Source of the DNA: Neisseria sicca | GTDB taxonomy: Bacteria; Pseudomonadota; Gammaproteobacteria; Burkholderiales; Neisseriaceae | Assembly: GCF_003044565.1 (NCBI RefSeq) | Contig: NZ_POXG01000006.1 | Location: 1 to 64,000 of the forward strand | Direction: 5' to 3' | Length of the DNA stretch: 64,000 nucleotides | Shown: positions 47,839 through 56,598 of the stretch, in pieces | Layout of the letters: each line of letters begins with the position of its first letter | Numbering within the stretch: position 1 is the stretch's first letter | The notes under the pieces: model-generated | Database searches by the model: none | Told to the model about the DNA's origin: nothing | What the model saw: the letters and a program-made list of their open reading frames with translations, nothing else | Position numbers and translations under genes: made by a program

Positions 47839-49008
47839 ATGAGTAAAAAACTCCACCCGCAGACGCTCGCCATACGCGGCGGCAAAGAGCAAACCGAATA
47901 CCGCGAACACAATCAGGCATTGTTCCTCACCAGCAGCTTCATGTGGGACAACGCCCAACACGCCGCCGATTTGTTTTCCAAAAAAATCAAAGGGTTCACT
48001 TATACTCGCACCGCCAACCCGACCATCGCCGCTTTTGAAAAACGCATCGCCGCTTTGGAAGGTGCAGAACGCGCGGTCGCCACTTCGACCGGCATGTCCG
48101 CGATTCAGGCATCGTTTTTCACCTTCTTGCAGGCGGGCGACCATGTGATTTCCAGCCGAAGCCTGTTCGGCACGACCGTCGGCTTTATCAATAACATCGT
48201 CACCAAATTCGGCATCGAAGTGAGCCATGTGTCGCCGACCGATTTGGACGAATGGAAAGCCGCCGTCAAAGCCAACACCAAACTGCTGTTTTTGGAAACG
48301 CCGTCCAACCCTTTGGGCGAAGTGGCCGACTTGGAAGCTTTAGCCGAATTGGCGCACAGCATCGGCGCGCTTTTAGTGGTGGACAACAGCCTGCTGTCAC
48401 CCGCCGGTTCGCAGCCTTTGAAACACGGCGCGGATATTTCCGTTTCCTCTGCGACCAAAGCTATTGATGGACACGGACGCGTGATGGGCGGCGTGTTGGC
48501 AGGTTCGGAAGATCTGCTGACGCAGGTCGCCATGTATTGCAACTCTTGCGGGCTGGCGATGTCGCCGTTTAACGCATGGCAGTTGTTGAGCGGCGTAGAA
48601 ACCCTGTCGCTGCGTTTGGAAAAACAGTTCGACAACGCTCTGAAAATCGCGCAATGGCTGCGGACACAGCCGCAAGTCCAAGCCGTGTACTACACCGGAT
48701 TGCCCGACCATCCGCAGGCGGAGCTTATCCGCAAACAGCAAAACGGCGGCGGTATCGTGGTGGGTTTTGAAGTCGCTGACCAAGAAGCCGCGTGGAAAGT
48801 CGTCGATAGCGTCGAACTCTTCTCCCGTACCGCCAACCTCGGCGACGTGCGCTCGACCATTACCCACCCGTGGACAACCACACACGGCAGGATGCAGCCC
48901 GAAGAAAAACTCGCCGCCAATATCCGCCCCGGACTGGTGCGCCTGTCCGTCGGTTTGGAATACGTCGATGATTTGATTGACGATTTGAAACAGGCATTGG
49001 CGCGTTAA
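47839..49008 (+). CDS. metZ: O-succinylhomoserine sulfhydrylase
   Basis: The 389-residue PLP enzyme converts O-succinylhomoserine and sulfide to homocysteine, a direct-sulfhydrylation route for methionine. It has the family core TRTANPTIAAFEKRIAALEGAE, VVDNSLLSPAGSQPLKHGAD and the PLP-lysine motif SATKAIDGHGRVMGG. It ends with the conserved RPGLVRLSVGLEYVDDLIDDL. ATG 47839 is chosen because the family starts at this MSKKLHPQTLAIRGG; the frame from 47767 is untypical. It fits with cysN at 59.8 kb as part of sulfur assimilation. Confidence 0.92.
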   Translation: MSKKLHPQTLAIRGGKEQTEYREHNQALFLTSSFMWDNAQHAADLFSKKIKGFTYTRTANPTIAAFEKRIAALEGAERAVATSTGMSAIQASFFTFLQAGDHVISSRSLFGTTVGFINNIVTKFGIEVSHVSPTDLDEWKAAVKANTKLLFLETPSNPLGEVADLEALAELAHSIGALLVVDNSLLSPAGSQPLKHGADISVSSATKAIDGHGRVMGGVLAGSEDLLTQVAMYCNSCGLAMSPFNAWQLLSGVETLSLRLEKQFDNALKIAQWLRTQPQVQAVYYTGLPDHPQAELIRKQQNGGGIVVGFEVADQEAAWKVVDSVELFSRTANLGDVRSTITHPWTTTHGRMQPEEKLAANIRPGLVRLSVGLEYVDDLIDDLKQALAR

Positions 49009-49125
49009 GCCAAACGCCCGACGGACGGCATTTGCTGAACCATTACATTTCAGACGACCTCTTGGCGTTTCAAAGGTCGTCTGAAAACATTAAAATACAC
49101 ACAACATCAAATAAGGAAATCGATT

Positions 49126-49329
49126 ATGAGTGAAGCAGAATTTTCCGACTGGGCAATGAAAATCTGCCTGACCGGACTGGTTATCTTCTTGGGCTTTATC
49201 GTTTGGAACTTGGGCAAGGAATCCAAGGCGGGCAAATTCGGCATCGCGATTTTGTTCCTGGTCTTGGGCTTGGGCGTGTTCGGTTTTATTTTCAAAGAGG
49301 TGCTGATTAAATTCATCGCCCTGCCTTGA
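49126..49329 (+). CDS. DUF2788 small membrane protein
   Basis: A 67-residue protein with two membrane segments and the pattern MKICLTGLVIFLGFIVWNLGKESKAGKFG, which is the DUF2788 signature. The function is unknown. ATAAGGAAATCGATT precedes the ATG. A reverse-then-forward DUS pair lies between metZ and this gene. Confidence 0.83.
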   Translation: MSEAEFSDWAMKICLTGLVIFLGFIVWNLGKESKAGKFGIAILFLVLGLGVFGFIFKEVLIKFIALP

Positions 49330-49394
49330 GGCGGTAACGGCAAAATAAGCACAAAGGTCGTCTGAAAACAGCTTAGAAAACAGGGAGGGTATGT

Positions 49395-49802
49395 ATGTTT
49401 ATGACATCGGGTCTGTTGTTGTGTCTGTTATGGTGTGCAGTAGATATCGTTGCCGTCAATCGAGGATTCGGATTAAACACGAAACAAAGCATTATCGCCG
49501 GTATGAGCCTGTTTGCAGTTCAAATGATCTTGGCATTGTGCGGGGTTTGGGCGGTTGCTCTGGTCGTCGAATCGATTGTCCGCCATTTTTTCGGGAACAG
49601 TGAGGCTGCAATTGGCATCAGTCTTTTGACGGTTTATGCGTCCGTACCGGTTTTTACTTATCTGGTGGGGTTGTGGTGGCTGAAACAATATCAGCTTCCG
49701 AGGATGGAAAAGCCTGATCGTTTATTTGTCAAAACGGTTGCAGCTGCTCTGCCTTTGGTGCAGGTTATTTTGTTTGTTGTTTCGCTGTTTAACGGTTTAT
49801 AA
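49395..49802 (+). CDS. Hypothetical four-helix membrane protein
   Basis: A 135-residue protein with about four hydrophobic segments and no recognised motif. GGGAGGGT (49383-49390) sits before ATG 49395. It lies 65 bases after the DUF2788 gene with a DUS between. Nothing indicates its role. Confidence 0.65.
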   Translation: MFMTSGLLLCLLWCAVDIVAVNRGFGLNTKQSIIAGMSLFAVQMILALCGVWAVALVVESIVRHFFGNSEAAIGISLLTVYASVPVFTYLVGLWWLKQYQLPRMEKPDRLFVKTVAAALPLVQVILFVVSLFNGL

Positions 49803-49818
49803 ACGCCATACATGGAAT

Positions 49819-49869
49819 GGAAAAGGTCGTCTGAAAACCTTGAATCTGGGTTTTCAGACGACCTTTTGT
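49819..49869. terminator. DUS inverted-pair terminator between convergent genes
   Basis: Forward DUS from 49823 and reverse DUS to 49865 form a long stem with TTTT. It separates the membrane gene from pgi. Confidence 0.88.
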
Positions 49870-49885
49870 CCTGATGGGGCTGTCT

Positions 49886-51529
49886 TTATTTGTTGGCGTT
49901 CAGATAAAGATTGATCAGACGGGTGGTGGAGCTGTCGTGTTTTTGTAAACCGGTTTCGCCGGTCAGCTCGGCAAGGATGGTTTTGGCGAGCTGTTTGCCG
50001 AGTTCGACGCCCCATTGGTCGAAGCTGTTGATGCCCCAGATGATGCCTTGGACGAAGGTTTTGTGTTCGTACATGGCAATCAGGCTGCCCATGTTGCGGG
50101 GGTTGACCTTGTCCATGAGGATGAGGTTGGTCGGGCGGTTGCCGGAGAAGGTTTTGTGCGGAACCAGCTCTTCGATGCGGGCTTCTTCCATGCCTTGGGC
50201 TTTGAGTTCGGCGCGGACTTCGTCGGGCGTTTTGCCGCGCATGAAGGCTTCGGCTTGGGCGAAGACGTTGGCGAGCAGGATTTCGTGGTGGCCGCGCAGG
50301 TTGCTGCGTTTTTCAAGCGAGGCGATGAGGTCGATCGGGGTGATGTGGGTACCTTGGTGCAGCAGTTGGAAGAAGGCGTGCTGACCGTTGATGCCGGTTT
50401 CGCCCCAAATAATCGGGGAGGTTTCGTAGCCGATGGACTTGCCGTCGAGGGTAACTTGTTTGCCGTTGCTCTCCATGTCGAGCTGCTGAATGAATTTGGG
50501 CAGGCGGTGGAGGTGCTGGTCGTAGGGGGCGATGACGTGGCTGCCGCCGCCGTAGTAGTTGATGTACCAGATGCCGACGAGGGCGAGGATGACGGGGAGG
50601 TTGCGCTCGAGCGGGGTGTTGATGAAGTGTTGGTCCATCAGGTGCGCGCCGTTGAGCATTTCGATGAAGTTTTCTTCGCCCAAGTAGAGCATGATGGGCA
50701 GGCCGATTGCCGACCAGAGGCTGTATCGTCCGCCGACCCAGTCCCAGAATTCAAACATATTGGCGGTGTCGATACCGAATTCGGCGACGGCTTTTTGGTT
50801 GGTGGAGACGGCGACGAAGTGTTTGGCGACGGCGGTTTCATCGCCTGCGTGGTCAAGGAACCATTTGCGCGCGGTCAGTGCGTTGGTAAGGGTTTCTTGG
50901 GTGGTGAAGGTTTTGGAGGCGATGATGAAGAGGGTGGTTTCGGGGTGGACTTTGGAGAGTACGTCGCGCAGTTGGGAGCCGTCCACGTTGGAGACGAAGT
51001 GCATTTTCAGGCGCGGATGACCGAAGGGTTTGAGCGCGGTACACATCATCAGCGGGCCGAGGTCGGAGCCGCCGATACCGATGTTGACGACGTCGGTGAT
51101 GACTTGGTTGGTGAAGCCCAGCCAGTTGCCGCTGCGGACTTCGTGTGCGAATTCACCCATGCGTTGCAGGACGCGGTTGACTTTGGGCATGACGTCTTCG
51201 CCGTCAACGACGATGGGGGAGTTGGTGCGGTTGCGCAGGGCGACGTGGAGGACGGCGCGGTTTTCGGTGGTATTGATTTTTTCTCCGTGGAACATCTGCT
51301 GCATACGCTCGGGTACGCCGGCTTCGCGGGCAAGCTCGGTCAGCAGCGACATGGTTTCGTCGGTGATGCGGTTTTTGGAGTAATCCAGCGTCAGCCCGCC
51401 GACTTGCAGCCAGTAGCGTTCCGCACGCTGCGGGTCTTGCTCGAACATTTCGCGCATGTGTTGTTCTTTGGTTTCGTCAAAATGTATCCATAATTTTGAC
51501 CAAGCCGGTAAGTCGTGAAGGTGTTTCAT
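49886..51529 (-). CDS. pgi: Glucose-6-phosphate isomerase
   Basis: It interconverts glucose-6-phosphate and fructose-6-phosphate. The 547-residue product has [25 protein letters not shown], the [13 protein letters not shown] signature (PGI signature 1), and [14 protein letters not shown] near the end. It belongs to the glucose gene group but is separated from hexR by a CREE, so it probably has its own promoter. In Neisseria, where phosphofructokinase is lacking, it channels gluconeogenic fructose-6-phosphate back towards glucose-6-phosphate. Confidence 0.97.
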   Translation of the reverse strand: MKHLHDLPAWSKLWIHFDETKEQHMREMFEQDPQRAERYWLQVGGLTLDYSKNRITDETMSLLTELAREAGVPERMQQMFHGEKINTTENRAVLHVALRNRTNSPIVVDGEDVMPKVNRVLQRMGEFAHEVRSGNWLGFTNQVITDVVNIGIGGSDLGPLMMCTALKPFGHPRLKMHFVSNVDGSQLRDVLSKVHPETTLFIIASKTFTTQETLTNALTARKWFLDHAGDETAVAKHFVAVSTNQKAVAEFGIDTANMFEFWDWVGGRYSLWSAIGLPIMLYLGEENFIEMLNGAHLMDQHFINTPLERNLPVILALVGIWYINYYGGGSHVIAPYDQHLHRLPKFIQQLDMESNGKQVTLDGKSIGYETSPIIWGETGINGQHAFFQLLHQGTHITPIDLIASLEKRSNLRGHHEILLANVFAQAEAFMRGKTPDEVRAELKAQGMEEARIEELVPHKTFSGNRPTNLILMDKVNPRNMGSLIAMYEHKTFVQGIIWGINSFDQWGVELGKQLAKTILAELTGETGLQKHDSSTTRLINLYLNANK

Positions 51530-51898
51530 CGGATGCTCCTGAGGTTGGACGGTTTTGTGGGAAAAACGGCCGCGAGGTCGTCTGAAACGGGAACGGGTGG
51601 GTTTCCGTTTTTAGGGTTTGTGGCAAAGGCGGGGTGTCTGCCGTTATTTTTTCTAGTGGATTAAATTTAAACCAGTACGGCGTTGCCTCGCCTTAGCTCA
51701 AAGAGAACGATTCTCTAAGGTGCTGAAGCACCAAGTGAATCGGTTCCGTACTATTTGTACTGTCTGCGGCTTTGTCGCCTTGTCCTGATTTTTGTTAATC
51801 CACTATATTTGGTGTTGAGGGATAACGGTAGCGCTGATTTGTCGGTCGGTATTTTCAGACGACCTTGAGATATAGAAGGTCGTCTGAAAAGGTATTGT
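51530..51898. other. Intergenic region pgi/hexR
   Basis: About 370 bases containing a DUS (near 51576), a 156-bp CREE (51652-51807) and a reverse-forward DUS pair (51852-51895). The pgi promoter must lie left of or within the CREE; no clear hexamers are seen. Confidence 0.55.
51652..51807 (-). mobile_element. Correia element, full-length 156 bp form
   Basis: It carries the long core also present at 35938 and 59412. The left end has TCTAGTGG instead of TATAGTGG, and the right end reads TTTTTGTTAATCCACTATA with a different subterminal sequence. It sits between hexR and pgi in the glucose gene group. Confidence 0.93.
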
Positions 51899-52747
51899 TT
51901 AGTCTTTATCGTAATCGATGTGTTTGTTGTGTATGCTTTTTTTGCTTTTTTGTAATTGCAGGCTGGCGGCATCACCCAAGCGCAGGGCGAGTCCGATGGC
52001 GAGGATGTCGATGACGGCAAGTTGCAGCAGGCGCGAAACCATGGGGGTGTAGAGTTCGGCGTTTTCCTGCGTGGCGATGCTCAAAACGCAGTCGGCAAGC
52101 TGTGCCAACGGGGAGTCGTTGCGGGTCAGGGCAATCACTGCCGCGCCGTTTTCTTTGGCGATGCTGACGGCGTCTAAAAGCTCGATGGACGAGCCGGTGT
52201 TGGAAATGGCGACGAGGACGTCTTGATCGGACAGGACGGAAGCCGCCATCAGTTGAGTGTGAGTATCGACGTAGGCGACGGTGGAAATGCCGAAGCGGAA
52301 GAATTTGTGTTGCGCGTCTTGGGCGACGATGCCGGAGTTGCCGACGCCGTAAAACTCGACGCGGCGGGCGTGCATCAGGGTGGCGATGGCGTTTTCCAGT
52401 TCGGATTCTTTCAGGAAGCGGCGTTCGCCCAAAATGGAGGCGGCGGCGTTGCCCAGCACTTTTTCGACCACGACACCCATGTCGTCGTCGGCGTTGAGTT
52501 CTTCATGGACGTAGGGCATACCTTCGTGGCCTATGCTGGCAGACAGGGCGAGTTTGAACTCGGGCAGTCCTTTGTAGCCCAGGCTGCGGCAAAAACGGAT
52601 GACGGTCGGCTGGCTGACGGATGCGCGCTCGGCGATTTCGGCGACGGCGGCATGGACAAACCATTTGGGTTCCGCCAAGGCGCATTCGGCGACTTTGCGT
52701 TCTGCGCCCGACAGGTTTGACAGTGATTCGCTGATTTTGCTTAACAT
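51899..52747 (-). CDS. hexR: RpiR/HexR-family transcriptional regulator
   Basis: The 282-residue repressor has an N-terminal helix-turn-helix (VAEIAERASVSQPTVIRFCRSLGYKGLPEFK, about 36-66) and a SIS sugar-phosphate domain (VEFYGVGNSGIVAQDAQHKF, then VLVAISNTGSSIELLDA). HexR proteins repress central sugar genes and are released by 2-keto-3-deoxy-6-phosphogluconate. The gene follows glk by 49 bases in the zwf-pgl-glk-hexR direction, and matching operators occur at 56264 and 56419. The last residues are Lys/His-rich (HNKHIDYDKD). Confidence 0.92.
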   Translation of the reverse strand: MLSKISESLSNLSGAERKVAECALAEPKWFVHAAVAEIAERASVSQPTVIRFCRSLGYKGLPEFKLALSASIGHEGMPYVHEELNADDDMGVVVEKVLGNAAASILGERRFLKESELENAIATLMHARRVEFYGVGNSGIVAQDAQHKFFRFGISTVAYVDTHTQLMAASVLSDQDVLVAISNTGSSIELLDAVSIAKENGAAVIALTRNDSPLAQLADCVLSIATQENAELYTPMVSRLLQLAVIDILAIGLALRLGDAASLQLQKSKKSIHNKHIDYDKD

Positions 52748-52796
52748 AAATATGCCCTTCGGTGTGTGCCGCCCCGCGGCGGGGCGGCTTGTGTGA

Positions 52797-53798
52797 TTAA
52801 ACGTTTTTCAAGTGGTTGTCGAGTGCCGCCGCTGCGCCGGTGATGCCCGGAAATTCGCTTAAGACGACATAGACGGGAATCGCGGCGAGATAGGCTTCAA
52901 AACGGCCTTTGTTTTCAAAGCGGCTGCGGAAAGGTGAGTTTTTAAAATATTCCAAAACGCGGGGGATGATGCCGCCGCACAAATACACGCCGCCGCGCGC
53001 GCCCAACGTCAGGGCGAGGTTGGAGGCAACCGTACCGAGCATGGCGCAGAAGATGTCCAAAGTCTGACGGCAGAGCGGGGAGGTGCCGCTTAAGGCTTTT
53101 TCGGTGATTTCGGACGGTTTGAGGCGGTAGTTTTTCAGTTTGTCGCGTTTGGCGAGTGCTTCGTAAATCAGGCTCAAACCTGCGCCGCTGAGGAAGCGTT
53201 CGGCGGAAACATGACCGTATTTGTTTTTCGCATACTGCCAAATCAAAACTTCCATGTCGTCAAACGGCGGAAAGCTGGAATGGCCGCCTTCGCCGGCAAG
53301 CGCGACCCAGCCTGCGGGGCTGTGTACCAGTCCGCTGACGCCCAAACCGGTTCCCGGGCCGATGACGGCTTTGGGGGCGAATTCGACAGGTTTTTGCCCG
53401 CCTATCTGCATCAGGTCTTTGCTTGAAGTCTGCGTTACCGCCAAAGCCTGCGCGGTAAAGTCGTTCAAGAGGATAAGGGTGTCCAGTCCCAACGCCTGAC
53501 GGGTGGTTTCGATGGAAAACGCCCAATGGTGGTTGGTCATTTGCACCCAGTCGCCCAAAATCGGATTCGCCATGGCGAAGGCAGCGTGCCGGACTTCGAC
53601 TCCGCCTGTCTGTTCCAAATAGGAGCGGGCGGCATCGACGATGGTGTCGTAGTCTTTGCATGGCAGCACTTTGGCGTTTTCAATCTGCTGCGGTGCGGTT
53701 TCGAGCGCGAAGCGGGCGTTGGTGCCGCCGATGTCGGCAACAAGGCGCGGATAGCTTTTGCTGACGGGTTGTTGAATATCAGTTTGAGTAGAAGACAT
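52797..53798 (-). CDS. glk: Glucokinase
   Basis: It phosphorylates free glucose to glucose-6-phosphate. The 333-residue ROK-independent (E. coli Glk-type) enzyme has [15 protein letters not shown] at the start, [26 protein letters not shown], and [12 protein letters not shown]. The start at 53798 overlaps the end of pgl by 20 bases, and AAGGAGTGAACTGCC lies before it, so it is translationally coupled. It feeds zwf and pgi products encoded next to it. Confidence 0.96.
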   Translation of the reverse strand: MSSTQTDIQQPVSKSYPRLVADIGGTNARFALETAPQQIENAKVLPCKDYDTIVDAARSYLEQTGGVEVRHAAFAMANPILGDWVQMTNHHWAFSIETTRQALGLDTLILLNDFTAQALAVTQTSSKDLMQIGGQKPVEFAPKAVIGPGTGLGVSGLVHSPAGWVALAGEGGHSSFPPFDDMEVLIWQYAKNKYGHVSAERFLSGAGLSLIYEALAKRDKLKNYRLKPSEITEKALSGTSPLCRQTLDIFCAMLGTVASNLALTLGARGGVYLCGGIIPRVLEYFKNSPFRSRFENKGRFEAYLAAIPVYVVLSEFPGITGAAAALDNHLKNV

Positions 53799-54474
53799 GG
53801 CAGTTCACTCCTTGATGGTTCAATACCAGGCTGGTCGGATATTCCAAATCGGCGCGGGAGGCGGCTTTATCGAACACGGCTTTCTTCTCCGCACCTTGAA
53901 TCGCCAGAAAGACGTTGTCCGTTTTGGCGATGGCGCCCAAGGTCATGCTGACGCGCTCGTGCGGCGCGGTAACGGGCGTGGTGTGGATGAGGGACGGGTC
54001 GTCTGATTCGTTGATGGCTGCCTTCAGCTGCGGCGCTTGCGGGAAGAGGGAGGCAGTATGTCCGTCGCCGCCCATGCCCAAAATCAGCACGTCAGGTTGT
54101 TTGTAATGTTTCAGTGCGTAGGCAACGACGCTGTCGGGTTGTAATTCAGTTTCAGATTTACCCGCTTCGACAACAGGAATCCAAGTCGCTGCTGCGGCTT
54201 TGTTTTGCAGCAGGTATTCGTGTGCCAAGGCAGTATTGCTGTCGGCGTGGGTGGTCGGCACGATGCGCTCGTCAACCAAAGTGATGCCGACTTTTTGCCA
54301 GTCCAAATCTTTTTGCGACAGGGCTTGGAAGAACGGAATCGGCGAGCGGCCGCCGGAAACTGCCAACACCGCGCTGCCTTTGTTATCCAGCGCGTTTTGC
54401 AGCGCGGCGGCGACTGCGTCTGCCAAAGCCTCTGAAGCGGCTGCTGCGTTTTCGTATTCATGCCAAACGAACAT
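53779..54474 (-). CDS. pgl: 6-phosphogluconolactonase
   Basis: It hydrolyses 6-phosphogluconolactone to 6-phosphogluconate, between zwf and edd. The 231-residue DevB-type product has [27 protein letters not shown]-like [13 protein letters not shown], and [15 protein letters not shown], the standard family motifs. AGAGAAAGGACACTTTT precedes ATG 54474. Its 3' end overlaps glk. Confidence 0.96.
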   Translation of the reverse strand: MFVWHEYENAAAASEALADAVAAALQNALDNKGSAVLAVSGGRSPIPFFQALSQKDLDWQKVGITLVDERIVPTTHADSNTALAHEYLLQNKAAAATWIPVVEAGKSETELQPDSVVAYALKHYKQPDVLILGMGGDGHTASLFPQAPQLKAAINESDDPSLIHTTPVTAPHERVSMTLGAIAKTDNVFLAIQGAEKKAVFDKAASRADLEYPTSLVLNHQGVNCHVFYSN

Positions 54475-54631
54475 AAAAGTGTCCTTTCTCTGTTTTCAGA
54501 CGACCTTTTGTAGGGAGGATGTGTGAGGTCGTCTGAAAGGCAGTGTTTGTGAGCGGGAAAGTAAGTAAGAGCCTGTGTTGTTGATGGCGGCGTGAATGTC
54601 GGTGGAAATGCCTAATCCGCCGCCTTATGGT

Positions 54632-54684
54632 TTTCAGACGACCTTTTTGAACCGAGAACGCTTCAAGCAAAGGTCGTCTGAAAA
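54632..54684. repeat. Reverse-forward DUS pair between zwf and pgl
   Basis: A reverse DUS (54632-54645) and a forward DUS (54670-54683) face outward across about 25 bases in the 214-base zwf-pgl gap. With T runs on the leftward strand it may weakly attenuate transcription, but the gene order suggests pgl still depends on zwf readthrough or an internal promoter. Confidence 0.55.
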
Positions 54685-54688
54685 GGCT

Positions 54689-56134
54689 TTACTGGTCTTC
54701 GTGCCACTTATGTCCGTCGCGCGCCAAGAGTTCGCGGGCGGCTTCCGGACCCCATGAATGCGCGTCGTAGCCGTGCGGCGGGGTTGTGTTGCTTGCCCAG
54801 TTGTCCAAAATCGGCATCACATATTCCCAAGCGGCTTCGAGTTCGTCGCGGCGGTTGAAGAGGGCGAGTTTGCCGTTGATGACATCCAGTAGTAGGCGTT
54901 CGTAAGCTTCGGCGCGGCGGCCTTCGAGGGCTTTTTCCAAGTCGGTTGCCAGCGGCACGATTTCGACTTTGTTGCCTGCACCCGGCGTTTTCATCTGCGT
55001 ATAGAGGCGCACGGATTCGGTCGGCTGCAATTCGATAACTAAACGGTTTGGCGCGGCTTGACTGTTTTCAAAAATATGGTTTTGCAGCGGACGGAAGTTC
55101 AATACGATTTCCGCCACTTTGCCCGCCATGCGTTTGCCGGTACGCAGATAGAAGGGAACGCCTTTCCAGCGGTCGTTTTCGATTTCAGCTTTGATGGCGA
55201 CGTAGGTTTCGGTGAAGCTGTCTTGCGGAACGTTGATTTCTTCCAGATAGCCGTTCATGCCTTTGGCGGCGGTGTATTGTCCGCGCACGACGTTTTCGTT
55301 GACGGATTCGATGGTCAGCGGTTTCAAAGATTTGATGACTTTGACTTTTTCATCGCGCACTGCGTCGGCATCCAAGCTGGCGGGCGCTTCCATCGCGGTC
55401 ATGCACAGCATTTGCATCAGGTGGTTTTGCACCATGTCGCGCAGCGCGCCGGTAATGTCGTAAAACTCGCCGCGCTCTTCCACGCCGAGCTGTTCGGCGA
55501 TGGTCAGTTGTACGCTCTCAATATATTTGTTGTTCCACAACGGCTCGAACATCACGTTGGCAAAACGCAGCGCCAGCAGGTTTTGCAGGCTTTCTTTGCC
55601 TAAGTAGTGGTCGATGCGGTAGATTTGGCTTTCTTTGAAGTAGCGGGCGACATCGGTATTGATTTGTTGGGAAGAGGCGAGGTCGGTACCCAGCGGTTTT
55701 TCCAAAACGACGCGCGCGTTGTCGGCGTTCAGACCGACTTTGGCAAGGTTTTCACAGGCTTGTGCGAAGAATTTCGGCGCGGTGGAAAGGTAAATGATGA
55801 CGTTGTCGGTTTCTTTGCGGGCTTTGACCGTTTCGCCCAAAGCGGCAAAATCGGCTTCTTCGGTAACGTCCACTTTTAGATATTCGATGCGTTTGACGAA
55901 CGATGCCCAAGCGTCGTCTGAAAAGTTTTGTTTGACATGGATTTTGGAGTTGGTTTCCACTTTTGCCAAAAAGTCCGCCGTATCCAAATCGCTGCGGCTG
56001 ACACCCAAAATACGACCCTGAGGATTGAGCAACCCTGCAACGTGCGCCTGATACAGACAAGGCAGCAGCTTGCGCATTGCCAAATCGCCGGTCGCGCCGA
56101 ACAACACCAAATCAAAATTTGTTTGTGTACTCAT
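54689..56134 (-). CDS. zwf: Glucose-6-phosphate 1-dehydrogenase
   Basis: It oxidises glucose-6-phosphate to the lactone with NADP+. The 481-residue product has the nucleotide motif VLFGATGDLAMRKLLPCLY, the active-site signature RIDHYLGKESLQNLLALRFAN (contains the catalytic DHYLGK), and RTGKRM. I begin at 56134 (MSTQTNFDLV); the longer frame is untypical. The promoter region has a HexR-type palindrome overlapping the predicted -10. It is the first gene of the leftward glucose group. Confidence 0.97.
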   Translation of the reverse strand: MSTQTNFDLVLFGATGDLAMRKLLPCLYQAHVAGLLNPQGRILGVSRSDLDTADFLAKVETNSKIHVKQNFSDDAWASFVKRIEYLKVDVTEEADFAALGETVKARKETDNVIIYLSTAPKFFAQACENLAKVGLNADNARVVLEKPLGTDLASSQQINTDVARYFKESQIYRIDHYLGKESLQNLLALRFANVMFEPLWNNKYIESVQLTIAEQLGVEERGEFYDITGALRDMVQNHLMQMLCMTAMEAPASLDADAVRDEKVKVIKSLKPLTIESVNENVVRGQYTAAKGMNGYLEEINVPQDSFTETYVAIKAEIENDRWKGVPFYLRTGKRMAGKVAEIVLNFRPLQNHIFENSQAAPNRLVIELQPTESVRLYTQMKTPGAGNKVEIVPLATDLEKALEGRRAEAYERLLLDVINGKLALFNRRDELEAAWEYVMPILDNWASNTTPPHGYDAHSWGPEAARELLARDGHKWHEDQ

Positions 56135-56263
56135 CGTTTTATCTCTCGTTGAGGAGGGCTTTGTGCCGGTGCCGTTAAATGCCGTGAAAGACGGGCGGCT
56201 TGCGGCGTAAAAGCTATGGAAACCAATCGCCTGCACCAAAATTTCAAAACAGGCGGGCTAGTG

Positions 56264-56278
56264 AGTAGTAATACTACA
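56264..56278. promoter_or_regulatory. HexR-type operator at the zwf promoter
   Basis: AGTAGTAATACTACA has 6-base perfect arms (GTAGTA / TACTAC around a single A). It differs by one base from TGTAGTNNNACTACA, the general HexR operator shape. On the leftward strand it overlaps a plausible -10 (TAGTAT) lying 17 bases after TAGACA. Repression of zwf by HexR is inference. Confidence 0.65.
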
Positions 56279-56418
56279 CATGGCTACACATTTTGTCTAT
56301 TCTCATTTTTACAAATTATTTGACTTAGTTTAAAAGTTTGATGAGTTTGGTCGGGTAGATTTTCACAAATGACGCATATCACGATTTAAATCAAATTTCT
56401 TACATTTAGCGGATTATT

Positions 56419-56435
56419 TTGTAACTAAATTACAA
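56419..56435. promoter_or_regulatory. HexR-type operator at the edd promoter
   Basis: TTGTAACTAAATTACAA is palindromic except for one position and the centre, and matches the TTGTAATTAAATTACAA HexR consensus shape. It lies 9 bases upstream of TATAAT (56445-56450) and covers the -35 region of edd. Confidence 0.75.
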
Positions 56436-56444
56436 GTTTTATAT

Positions 56445-56450
56445 TATAAT
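56445..56450 (+). promoter_or_regulatory. -10 box of edd
   Basis: A consensus TATAAT just after the HexR-type palindrome. The -35 is poor, as expected for a promoter whose -35 is shared with an operator. Confidence 0.65.
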
Positions 56451-56473
56451 AGCCTACATATATAGAGTGAGGC

Positions 56474-56514
56474 TTTCAGACGACCTCTATATGGTTTGAA
56501 AGGTCGTCTGAAAC
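56474..56514. repeat. DUS pair in the edd leader
   Basis: A reverse DUS (56475-56487) and a forward DUS (56500-56512) lie between the edd -10 box and ATG. They can pair in the leader RNA, so the pair may influence transcription or translation, but it lacks a following T run. Confidence 0.55.
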
Positions 56515-56598
56515 GCCAAACGCCCCACACCCAATACAAAAAATCAGAAACGCGCAAACAAAATCCCCATACCACCCCCTTCCGACAGGAGATCGAAC

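Larger units (their letters stand above)
56135..56598. other. Divergent zwf/edd regulatory region
   Basis: About 460 bases, strongly AT-rich between 56280 and 56460. It holds two operator-like palindromes (56264-56278 and 56419-56435), a good TATAAT for edd (56445-56450), and a DUS pair (56475-56513) between the edd promoter and gene. The remainder next to zwf is GC-richer with no feature. Confidence 0.65.

Noticed and set aside
50015-51493. Long open frame (about 490 codons) antisense to pgi
   Set aside because: It is a shadow of pgi codon usage. It shows no family motif, has odd composition rich in Val, Asp, Gly and Phe, and has no ribosome binding site.
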